Position numbers and translations under genes: made by a program. Shown here one piece after another: positions 11,830 to 23,763 of a stretch of DNA of 64,000 bases. Source of the stretch: Nematopogon swammerdamellus (Eukaryota > Arthropoda > Insecta > Lepidoptera > Adelidae); NCBI GenBank assembly GCA_946902875.1, contig OX336340.1, positions 12,477,566 to 12,541,565 on the forward strand, in the 5' to 3' direction. Each line of letters starts with the position of its first letter. The first letter of the stretch is position 1. Below the pieces are notes generated by a model. The model was not told where the DNA came from, made no database searches, and was given only the letters and a program-made list of their open reading frames with translations.

Positions 11830-12600
11830 AAAAGCATTCGGGTAGTACTCATCTTTTAGAACGTTTATTTAATTATATTACGATTGTCGTCTGTTTGTTA
11901 CCCAAAAACACACATGTAGCTAAACCAGCCTTCCCCGTGCACTTTCATGGGGGTAGCTGTTTAGCGAATATACCTAATCAAAATTTTTAAATCGAGTGAA
12001 AGTCAGAACATTTTGGCTCTGGTTTTTAACGATCTCGTTTCTAAAATTATAAGTACAAGTTTATTTTCCCTTCATTAACGTTTCAAACACGCTCTCGCCC
12101 CATCGTGTATTGGGCTATACCTGCGTAAGGAGCTGGTGTGTGTGACATAGCTGCAGGCGTATAATCATTTAAGCCCATATAATTACATAATGTAATCTCA
12201 GAAGTTAGGAGTATGTATATGTATGGTATGTGCACGTGTGACTGTGGCACACGGACGAGCGAGCAGGCGAACTTCACTAAACAAATAGTTCCAATCGAGA
12301 TCTTCGGAACTAACCGTCCTCATCAGTACTAATGGACTAATATATCATTCCGATTCAATGCCTTGTCTAAAAAGCTAGGCTGTTGGTTGGTACTCCATAT
12401 GTTTTTATGAGAAAAATTAATTCAAAGGATGGAAGGGGTATCAAGTCTTCGAGCTGGTCGAAAAATGTTTATGAATAGAATGTGCAAGAATGCGAAATAT
12501 ATATATTTAAAAAGTTAAATAAAAACTAAAAACATTATTTTCTTCATAAGTACCTACTTAAAAATATATCATTTCAAGCAAATAAAAAAATTTTGAAAAA
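11830..12600. other. Intergenic DNA, nothing recognised
   Basis: There are only short, domainless frames and no TE termini that I can recognise. Confidence 0.4.
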
Positions 12601-12602
12601 AA

Positions 12603-13420
12603 CTATAAAATGAAATAATCTTCCAAAATGGGGACTCCTGGAAAAGTCCCCATGATGGAAGCCGCATTCCCTCTTTGTACTGCTAGGCTGATTTTCTGCC
12701 TAAAGAAACTGGCCGCACGTTTGTCACCAGACGGCTCGATTAATAATATACCCAGTTGTTTTCCGAAATGTTTTGCGTCTCGACTCCATACTCCAAAAGT
12801 CTCAACGGCGAAGGCGCAAAACTCGAAGTTATTTTTAATTTGGGTATATAATATGGAATGTTTTAATTTTTCGGCCTTCGTTGCAGCAAAACCAGCTGCC
12901 TGAGAAGATCCCGCCACATGACTTGGAGCTACTGTATCCGTACACGTTGCATCCCACACCAGTGCTCTTCCCTGCCTCCACGGTACAAGAGTGATGCCTT
13001 CCGGTCTTTGGTATCTGATCTTGAAATTCCAGACGGCTCCAATCTACATGGTATTCGCGCAGATGCGAGGGAGCGACTGATGATCTGGTTGAGGCTGGTG
13101 TGGCGGGACCACCTGCCGGCGCTCTTAAGACAAGAAAGTCCATGGTACCCCAGTTCCCCCACAGGCTCACCACACACACACGTGTGGGGCACACACATCC
13201 GAAGACCAAATCTGAGTGAGAAAGCGATTCGCAGTGAATCCTTATCTAACAAAGTGCTCAAGAAAGGCGAAGGATATGCCTGAAGCCACGCACCGGATTC
13301 ACCCTCTGATGCGACCAAGATGCGGGCGCGTTTGTCGGCTGAAACAGAGAGGGAGAGAACATCTTCTTTACTATCATTTTGATTTACGGTTTGTTTACAG
13401 ACGTCCAGAAATATCAACCT
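12603..13420 (-). pseudogene. Non-LTR reverse transcriptase C-terminal fragment (frameshifted), family 2
   Basis: Read on the minus strand, 13417-12929 gives a cysteine-rich tail (CGEPVGELGYHGLSC, then GRWSRHTSLNQIISRSL, then LEPSGISRSD). After a frameshift, 12959-12603 continues with WDATCTDTVAPSHV, FAVETFGVWS and ISLAVQRGNAASIMGT. These blocks match the conserved C-terminus of a LINE-type polyprotein common in arthropods; this is known from memory and was not searched. The frameshift and lack of upstream RT domains mark it as dead. Further remnants of the family lie at 29735-30185, 45820-45900 and 51895-52165. Confidence 0.8.
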
Positions 13421-13499
13421 TTCGGTTACAAAATCCAGACAGTAACAATATGTTTTCGCTTAGCCAGGGGGAAATCCCAACCTTTCTGTAGTTTGGGGT

Positions 13500-14170
13500 C
13501 CTTTGGGAGAGGGGCGGAAGGGAGTATTGACCGCCACGCATCCATCGCTCCCACGGTCTCTACATCACCGAGTGATGGATGAATTTTTTTTTCCACGAGA
13601 GCGGATGTACTATGAACGGAAGAGATGATCTAGCAAAAGTCCGCAAATCTGCTGGCATGACGCCTCACCGAGCGTAATGCGTGTTTTCGAGTTCATATAT
13701 ATTTGGCGCTACTGATCCTTTAGTAGAGCCACCCATGTTGGTTTTCAAACAAAAAATCGATGTCACTTCTTGGCTCATTTTATCTTAGTCACCGCGCTTG
13801 TCACGAGCAAAATGTGTGCATGCATTTGTTGTCGAAGTTAATTGTGTGCAATATATGTCAGTAACAGCTCGGTACTTTTGAATTCTATGAACTAAGTTCG
13901 AAATCAGACAGCAGTGGGGACACGCCCCAGGACATTGATGACAGGGAACGAGAGCCCCGGGAGACCTGTACCTAAGCCTCGCCAACTCGGCCGAAGCAAT
14001 GCGATGACTCGCTAACTCTGCGGACAAATATTTCACTCAACTAAGTTTACTTGTGCTCACAAGTTGACGTGCTGGAACTTATGTATATCCGGATGTCTAT
14101 GCGACTAATATCTATGTGTATACGAATACTAGCTAGAACCCTTCTGTTTAATTTGTATTATTTTATGGTT
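13500..14170. other. Intergenic DNA, nothing firm
   Basis: A weak LINE-tail-like peptide (SLGSFGRGAEG) lies at about 13490-13580 in plus orientation. The remainder is unrecognised. Confidence 0.4.
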
Positions 14171-14171
14171 A

Positions 14172-14681
14172 GCATGGGGCAGCAGTTCCCAATTATATTA
14201 TAATCGGTACCCCTTAGCGTATTTTTTGAAACCCAAGTACCCCTGAGTAAAATGTTTGAATAAAACAATTTTCATATGGTTGTAATTTTTACAAAGGTAA
14301 TAAAGGTGTTTATCTATTTGTAGTCATTCTTTGATTCTGATATAAGTTATTTTTATAATATATTATACATTAGAAATTAAAAAAAAAACACATATTTTTC
14401 ATGATATTTAGACTTGGTCGTCGTCAGATAACGATTTTTTTAAAATATATGTGCAAGTTTAATTTGTCAGATCTACTTAGTAATCACAATATAATACGAA
14501 ATAGGTCCCAATGAACCATTCGTCAGTGGAGATAATTTTCACTCTAGTGAGATAAGTGGGCACCTTTCTTTTTACTTTGTAGAGGTAAACGTGGCCATTA
14601 AGTGCGCCCACGCGTACCCCTTCTCTTGAACCTGCGTACCCGCGTACCGCGTAACACTATTTGGGAACCGCTGGCATAGGG
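14172..14681. mobile_element. Non-autonomous hAT-type transposon with target-site duplication
   Basis: The element runs from CAGCAGTTCCCAA (14180) to TTGGGAACCGCTG (ends 14673), which are near-perfect terminal inverted repeats of the hAT form CAGYGGTTCCCAA. It is flanked by the 8-bp duplication GCATGGGG / GCATAGGG, with one mismatch. The internal 494 bp are AT-rich and encode no transposase. Confidence 0.85.
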
Positions 14682-14781
14682 CATGTCGATTGGTCGATTT
14701 GTATTTATTCGTACAATCCTCCGTACGCGGCCAGCGGAGGAGGGCGGCACTCCTCGGGATCAAAGGGTTGTCGTGTTGCAG

Positions 14782-15028
14782 TATGGACGATCAGCTCGGG
14801 ACGCGCTCGGTGGCGGCAGTGCACGGCGGCGGGGGCGGAGAGCGCGGCTCCGCCGCCGGTGGGGGCCGAGGGGACGGTGGCGGTGCCGACGGGCGGGGGC
14901 GGGGGCGGGGCGGGCGGCGGCGGGCCCTGCCGCTGCGAGAGCGGGTCGCGGCGCGCCGTGAGCTGCTGGCGCGGGGGACTGCTGGCGCTGGAACCACACC
15001 TCACGGTTCCCGCTGACGTGCACTACAT
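14782..15028 (+). CDS. LRR gene, exon 1 of those seen (LRRNT)
   Basis: The acceptor is GTGTTGCAG at 14781 and the donor is GTTAGG at 15029; the exon enters in phase 1 and leaves in phase 2. It encodes a Gly/Ala-rich low-complexity region, then the LRRNT pattern CxC...C with PHLTVPADVHY. It is very GC-rich and other frames are also open, but only this frame joins the next exon. Confidence 0.8.
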
Positions 15029-18000
15029 GTTAGGGCTCAGCAGTGCCAAAAATATATTTCTTCCGGTTGATGTGTCTCTAGGATTCTGTATCCGTCGTAC
15101 GGGTTCCTATTACTAAGCCTACGCCGTCTGTCTGTATGTATGTCTGTCTGTCCTTCTGCCCGAGGGCTGTATGCTTTATCTCTTGAAACATAATAGGTAG
15201 TCCGTTGAAATTTTCACAGAATATGTGTTATTATGGCCAAGATAATAACAAATAATAAAAATAAAAAAAAGTAAAAGATTCACGGTGGTTCCCATACAAG
15301 AAACTAAAAAGTGTATGCGCGCCATCTACCGAAAACAGTATGAAGCATTTTAACTAATCCATAGATGGCGTGAGTGGCGCTGACCATAACATGGCGATAC
15401 GGAACCCTCGGTGCGCGAGTTCGACTTGCACTTGACCGGTTTTTTTTTACAAGATATACTGCTTCCCAACAAGGAGCCAGATCATGCTCTCGAAAATCCA
15501 TATTTCCGTACTGTTTGTTCATATAAAGTCATGTCATGTCAAAGTCATGTCATAATATATAAACATTACAAAACTCCTTCTTATTATTATTACTTATTTA
15601 GATATTACTCCTACAATTAAATATTTATTGATCCTGCACTTGCTTCCTCCAAACTCACAGTGGTTTACGAGAAACATCAAAGGGAGTTCGTTTAGGCTTT
15701 TACCGCTATTACACATTGTATACGTTTTTCGGTGATGCGGTATTTAAAGCGACTCACTTTTAAAGTCGACGTTTCGTCCCTCGCTCCAGGTCGTCGCAGT
15801 TCCGCGAGTCCTGATGATGTCCCCGGAGCGAGGGACGAAACGTCGACTTTAAAAGTGAGTCGCTTTAAATACCGCATAACCGAAAAACGTATACAATCAA
15901 AGGGAGTAACCGATTTTTGGTACTGCTGTGTCTTATGTCTCTTACGAAAATTTTGATAATTAATCTTAAAATCAAATTACATTGCCCACCTTTTAATCCC
16001 ACATCATCGATGAAGGCAATGAAGTATATCTTTCTTTAATATATAAATAATAATTTACTAGCTTTGGTCCGCGCACTCTTCACTTCGCGTGACTTTTTGC
16101 TCACAGCTCAAGCCGCCACGATGACACGTAGCGTTATGATTTATAGCCTAAAACTATCTTGAGAAGCAAAATTTATCAGTGAAAACGATATGTAAATCGA
16201 TAAAGTGGTTCTCGAGTTATAAGGATATTCATATATTGACGTATGTTACACGGCCGGTCGCCGGTCGCCCGTAGAAATTTCGCTTTATCTATTAAAGATA
16301 AACTTTTAATAGGGCTAGCATAATTTAGAACATTTACTAGAATCTCTGTCAATTTATGTAGGTGCCGTCCACTTACCCTCTTAATTAAACTTAGGAAAAG
16401 AGCCAGAGCACACTCGTATACTTAATCTCCAGATGTGGCGCCGGGGAACTCTCACCTAATTGTGATAAATGCCCGAAGATATTCTCAATTAAGATTAATA
16501 GTGTCCCAAAGTACGTACTCTATCATCGTGTCTGGCTATTTTAAAATATTTATAAAAATACGTGTGCCTTTAGAAATTGCAAGTGGACGCGGAGATTTAT
16601 AATTTCACGTATTAAGCGTATCAATATAGTTTTCATTCATTTACTTTCATTCTTGCAAAATATCAACATAATTCAAGCAATTTCATTGAGTCTGAAATAT
16701 ATTGAAATGCAAATGTCGTTTCGCTCCAGACAATCAAATGCGGGACTACAGTAGAGCGATTTATTCGAAGCAGGTAGGTACACTGATATTTATTTAATAT
16801 TTTGAAAAATGCTTTGTTGCAGAGACCTCGGCACTAACAGACTGCGTACTCTTCACAAGAATACGTTCAAAGGCATGACGTCACTCATAGAGCTGGACAT
16901 ATTCGATAACCATCTCGATTTCTTGCCTGCAGGAATTTTTGACTCTCTCGCCAACCTCAAAACGCTGTGAGTTGAACTTGTGGAAATAAATACCTGCCTG
17001 CCTAGAAGGCTAATCAACGTGTCGATGAGGTGAAAAGGAAGTTTCACACTTGTTTGCGCATTAATTATTAATTATTATGTTGTCAAAAAGTATAATAATT
17101 ATAGTAAAGTTAAACGTAAATCAGTCCGACCAGTTCCGATTTGAAGACAATGCATCTGGCCATAAAACTATTGAAGCGGCAATAGGCAGGAGCGAACATC
17201 AATGTTCTCGATTATTTATCGATGGGATCGACGACAATCATATTATGTACCTATACGTATTATTTTAAAATTTTTCTTTTGTAAGGCAATAGCATTTTAC
17301 TTAATTTGATTTTTTCTGAGCATTAAAATTGTAAAGTAAAAGATAACGAGAAAACATTACTGTTAAAATAAATAATTCATGCAGTTGTTAACATTCACTA
17401 ACTGAAATTTACTCATTTTAATAAACAATTATCTTACTTTTTCCACTTTATCAATTTAATCGGTGAAATCAACAAAGTATTGTAGCCGAAATTATCGTTA
17501 TTTTATTTTAAGCTACGAAAGCGGTTGGTAAAGAGCAAAGAATTGTTTACTTTAAACTGTCTTGTTTCCTCAGTAAGCATAACCTATTTCTCAAAGGATT
17601 CTGAACATTATTTTCAGGCGCCTCCAGCGGAACTTTCTCGAAGAAATCGAGAGAGGAACTTTCCAGTTCACGAGGAAGCTCTTTCACCTCGACATGTCGC
17701 ATAACCTCCTGTACACGCTACCGGAGAAGCTCTTCATTAACAACGCTTACGTGGAAACTGTTGATTTTTCCAACAACAGATTAGTCTATCTGCCCGCAGA
17801 TACGTTTATAGGGCTCAAATCATTGCAAATATTAGATTTGTCCCGGAACAAACTTCAGCGAGTGGAGAACGAAACGTTTTCATGCCTGAAGACTCTGCAA
17901 ATACTAAAGTTATCGGATAACAGGATAAGCCGAATCCCGGAGGAGATATTCCGGCACCAGGTGGCGCTGGAGACGCTACTGCTCAGCAGGAACCGGCTGG

Positions 18001-21000
18001 CCGAGCTGCCCCTCCACCTGCTGCATCCGCTGCAATGTTTGAATTATTTAGATCTGTCTAGTAACAACTTGAAGCACGTACGTATTTAATTCGTACTGAT
18101 ACACTCGTATTTTTTTTTGTTTTATTTTTATGGTAACTGACACAGTTGGCTACATCACCTACAACATCCGTGATGTCAGCCCATAACACCGGGTGAACTT
18201 GGTGCCACGTCAGTGCTTCCCTTCGGTCGTGCCGGCTACACTGAACTGGACGGAAAACACAAACTATTTACATAGCCGTTTTGACCGACCTTTCATTCAG
18301 TGCGGTGGTAGCAACCCGGGCGGGTTAAACCCTACCACCTAGTAATATAAGAAGGGAGTCATATCCCTTACATACATACACTGAGCTTGCACTTGTGTCG
18401 CGCTCCAGTTTATGTTTTTTTTTTATTGAAACTGAAACGGTTGCATCACCTACTACATCCGTGATATAAGCTATTATTGAACTAGGTACCATGTCAATGT
18501 TTCCCTCCGGTCGTGCCGGCTACACTGAACTTGACGGAAAACACGAACTATTTACATAGCCATTTTAACCCACCATTCATTCAGTTCGGTGATACCAACC
18601 CACAGGTGGTCAGGTAAGAAGGGAAGTGACCTACAGTTTCACGTGGAATCCGAACCACGGCCAGCGGTCCGACGGTCGAGCGGTCACCCATCGAAACAGC
18701 CACCGACGGTCGAGCGGTAACCCATCGAAGTACTGACCGCGGCCAGGTGTGTTTATTATCACGACTGACAGTCGACCGACCGCACCACTGAGATACCGAG
18801 GCTGACAATAATGTATTGATTTAAAATAATGAAAAAACATGAAAAATAAACCTCTGAAAATGAACAATAGTTTCATTTGCGTGTGTACAGCTGAATTGTT
18901 CTTTCCTGTTTTAGAAATAAACACGTTTTAATGACCCAAACAAAAACTCTACAAAATACCTAATTGTATAAATATGATAAAACTAAAATACATTTCAACA
19001 AAAATCTAAAGCTGGAACGGAAAATCCTACACAGAACATTCACAGCGAGCAAATAAGAATTATTCAACATCTACACATTTATTATTCACGTATGCGAATG
19101 CCTGCGCACAATTCGACATAAAACACTTCCTGCATTTCTTTCCCTTACAGTTGGTCGGTGTCGAGTTCCAGCGACTGAGCCACCTGAGACACCTCGATAT
19201 GAAGAGTAACGAGATATCGCAGTTACCCGATTTCCTGTTTACCAACTGCACGCGACTGGAAAAATTGGACCTGGCCAAGAATAAGCTTCGCTTCCTGAAC
19301 GTCACCTCGTTCGAGGGCTTGGCCCAGCTCACTTCGCTCGTCCTCTCGCAGAATCTGCTTCGCGAGGTGCACTTCAGGACTTTCGCCAATTTGAAGAATT
19401 TAACTACTTTGTAAGTCATCACAGTTTTAATTCTCATCTAAAATATTTTTTGCAATTTTCATATCACTGAAGGTGCGAGCGACAATCTTTGTATGAGCAC
19501 GCGGCAGTGCCTACGACGCAGTGGCGATGCGCAGCGCGGTAAGCAATTCGTGAGACATTGGTGGGAATAAATAAATAAATAATGTGCGCCAAGCCGCCGC
19601 TGCCGCTCAGTTGCGGTTAGGTGCCGTCTCCGGTTTATTCTAATATACAGGGTGTTTGATGACTGTAGGTCAACAAGCAAACCAGGTACTCCTGAGCCTA
19701 TTTGGAGCAAATAAGTAAAATGACATTTTACTCTACGGTGAACTTTTTTTTTCCATACAAAACTAAATAAAATTATTTAGTTTTGTATGGAAAAAAAAGC
19801 TCAGCGTAGAGCAAAATGTCATGTAACTTTTTTGCTCCAAATAGGGTCAGGAGTACCTGGTTTGCTTGTTGACCTATAGTCATCAAACACCCTGTATATA
19901 TATTTATACTAAGTAGGTTAGAATTGTATAGTTAAAAATAATTGCATAATGTACCTATCCATCACTCTGGTTAAGGATAAAATGTTAGAACCTGTGCACA
20001 AACTAATAATCAGTGTTAGTGGTACAAGGTTGACTGGAAGAAATAACATTTTGAAAAAAAAGTCCACTTTTGCATTGCAGAAATTATATTACTGTTTAAT
20101 ATCGAATGAAGCTGTTTATCCTGTAAACTTCACCTCAACTCTTTCAGGTTTATTGGAGCGAATCTGTTTTCTCTGAATTAGGCTGACGCTAGCAATTCCA
20201 GCAATATTAACGTACAAAATGTACTTACTCGTTCACGCTACTTTAGTAATCTGTGACGCTACATTCACTCTAAAAAGCAATGACGACGGAGCTACAAAGG
20301 AATGTTAGTTCTCAATGCGAGACAATTCTTCAATTTCTAAAAACTCATTACACTTTGTTACAAGGGCTTTATTATAATATTTTTATAGCATACAAATGAA
20401 TGACGTTATTTTGAGCCCACGTGTACCCATTATGTTTGTATCTATATCTATCTATACATCTATAAATAATAATAAAATCTTCAATGCAAAAAAGTCTGTG
20501 CATTGAATATATTCGGAAAAAAACCAACCAGGGCGTCTTAAAAAGAGAAACTGAGCATGTTAAAACAGTTTTGAAATTCTTTGTCTGTTTGTCTGTATGC
20601 GGATCACGCAAAAACCACTGAACATGTCATGAAACTTTGTATAGTGACCCGAGAATAACAATAAATAATTTATATAAAAAAATCTATAGATCTCACACTA
20701 CGCGCAACTATCAAAGGCATTGAAAATGTAATTAAGAAATAAAGCACACGATAAAATTGTACAAATATTTAATAGGAATTCATTCTTTATCGTACTGACG
20801 ATCAAGTGAACGGAGCACAGACTGACCTCGTTGTCCGCCCGCCTCCTAAGATGGCTCAAACTGTAGCTTAATTCATTTCCGTTTCTTGAATAGCGAGCTA
20901 AAAAAAAAGTTATTGGGAAATTCTCGATCTAAGTCGGCGAAATGTTTTTGAATTTTTGACAAATTTTGGAAAATCTCAAAAAGTTACCAACCGATTTTGG

Positions 21001-23721
21001 GAATTCAAATTGCACTTTAAACCCCTCCGGACGCACATTTTGACATATGGCCCATCCACGTACCTCTCATATCTGCGAAACTACAGGCAAATGTCACAAT
21101 TTCATAAATCGGGCACTATACTCGATCACGAAAACGTAAACATTTTCAATGTTAAAAAAGAAAATATATTATTAAACATTTTGTGCTTACGATATCTCGC
21201 AAACTAAATATGTAAGTGCGTCCTTTCGATAAAAATAACCGAAACCGAGCAAACATGAGTGCAGCAGGAGTGTGTCAGCACCGTGGCACGTGGAGAACCG
21301 TTGTCTCTGCCTACCCCACTGGGAAACAGCATGCATTTAATAGCTGTATGTGTATTTTTAACTTGTATTACCTGCATACGACGTGTTTCCAAAAGTCTAG
21401 CTCTGTCCTAATTATGAACCAGACCGTGACTAAGAGTAAAGCAAAGTAAGCTGCAAAGTTATTGTAAATTACTACGACTATCCCCATAATGCGCAAGGGT
21501 CTCGAGGGCTAGAACCTGAAGCTTGAAAATGTGTGTACCTAGCCCGTTATATACGACGCGGTCCAATTTAGCAGAGTAATGCAAAAGTACGTAGCTTCAC
21601 GTACGTAGCGGTGTAAGGGTGTGCGTGTGCCCTTGTAAAATACGACCTGAGGGTCTAGAAGAGGTTAAATCAGAGAATGAGTACACGACCAAGGAGTAGA
21701 AGATATACATACATACATACCACACGCTGTATCCCGACAATCGGGGTAAGTAGAGTAATCGTTATTGCGTTGCAAGAAGTAGAAGACTTCCTCGAAAAAA
21801 AACTGTTTAATAAGAAGCTGTTTTAAAAAACATTGCACCGACTTCAAAAACAGCTAGAACTTAAAAGTGTTAAATAATATTTGGACCCTTGAGTTGAAGG
21901 CGGTACGAAAGAACCATTTATACATTTTCAGGTGTGCTTTTGCACCGCCTTCAACTCAAGGGTACGAATATTAATCAAAATATTATTTAACACTTAAGTT
22001 CTAGTTGTTTTTGAAGTCGGTGCAATGTTTTTTAAAACAGTTTTTTATTTCACTCTTTTTAGTTAGTTATATCACATCACATAACAAGTTCTGCGTAGAA
22101 TTGGGGGTTAAACCGTCGCGACGACGTGTTTTTCCAGTGATTGGTGCACACTTAACAGTCCATACCTTGAAAACTACTGAACCGATTTTGATGAAACGGT
22201 CTCGTACCGGATACAGAACCCTAAAAATACTTACCTAAAAGGTCAAACGTCTAATTTAAAATGTATTATTGCGTAGAGTAAGAAAAATTGAACTCATATT
22301 CATTAATTAGTTTTTGTACATTTCTAAGGTAGCTAGCTCCTTCGCGCGCTCGTTCGTTCGAGAAGGAACTTCGCCAGGTAAGTCCTTCGAGAACGAACAA
22401 GTAAGCCAGGTAAGTCCTACAAATGTTGCTATTTTCCAACTCCTCATAACACGGGCTCTCTAAGTAAGCACTCTACTTCAGATATATTTGTTCAGTGTCG
22501 CAAGATCAATACACGCGGCCCGGAAACACTCGTTCACGCTCCAATTATAGCAGCACATTACAGCTGGCACGGCACCTTCGATCGACATGAAATCGGCTCA
22601 GTCGTATTTCACTTAAGCCCTGTCAATCCAATAAATGCTCCAGCCGCTTCGATAATAAAAATATCCAGACGCCGGTTCCGGAATAGGTATGTATAATATA
22701 ACTATGGTAGTATGTAAAAGTACCTATATTATATATACATCTCTACAATATTGTCACCACGAGCACGTTCGAGCGAATGCCTTTTTTATGTAATCTGGTA
22801 TGGGTGGCTGAGTCGGAGGGACCAAAGCGCATGCTCCGACCAGCCAATATCACCTCCGAGAAGGTAGGTGTGCCATACCGGAGACTTCCCTGGATTGCTG
22901 GCTATACTGGACTAGAGGAGAACACAGCCGAGGCTGCTATGCGGCCATCTTACACCCAGTACGGTTGTACCAACCCAGTCGGCTACAATTTAGGCCAACC
23001 ACCTAGTAAGGGGCAAGGGCAGGTACCTACAGTTTTAAACCGGTTCCGAACGGTGAAGCAGCAAGTGTAGGTATGCACGTAAATTTTTTCGTCAGAAAAA
23101 ACTCATTGATACACGCCGAACGGATTCGAACCTCGGACCTCTCGCATGAGAAGCCGATGCCCAAAACACTCGGCCACCCGCCGCTTATAAATGCCTATTC
23201 AAAAGTCAACTTATCGTCAAAAAAAAAACACACATTGCACCGACTTAAAAAAAACAACTAGAACTTAAAAGTGTTAAATAATATTTTGATTTATGTTCGG
23301 ACCCTTGTGTTGAAGGCGGTACAAAAGCACAAAAGAGGTCCATCTATAAATTTTCAGGTGTACCTGTGCCTACCGCCTTCAACACAAGGGTCCGAACATG
23401 AATCAAAATATTATTTTACACTTTTAAGTTCTAGTTGTTTTTTGAAGTCTGTGCAATGTTTTTTAAAACAGTTTTTTATTTCAATCTTTTTTAGTTATTA
23501 TTATATCACATAACAAGTTCTGTGTAGAATTGGACGTTAAGCCGACGACGTGTTTTTCCAGTGATTGGTACACACTACACACTTAACGGTCAATATCTTG
23601 AAAACTACTGAACCGATTTTGATAAAACTTGCACTATTCCCTAAGTTGGAAGATACTTAATCCAATAAAAATTATGGCAATTCCATTTCTAGTTTCCGAT
23701 TAATTCCTGGACAAACATACA

Positions 23722-23763
<42 letters not shown>

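Noticed and set aside
12628..13283. Plus-strand frames opposite the reverse transcriptase fragment
   Set aside because: They are antisense shadows; the minus-strand reading has conserved LINE blocks.
14705..15004. Antisense proline-rich frames opposite the GC-rich LRR exon
   Set aside because: They are products of GC bias. The sense frame has splice sites, correct phase and LRRNT cysteines.
23090..23190. Possible tRNA-Ser/Leu gene on the minus strand
   Set aside because: A and B boxes are present but the sequence runs directly into a SINE body also seen at 27030 and 44975, so it is a SINE head.
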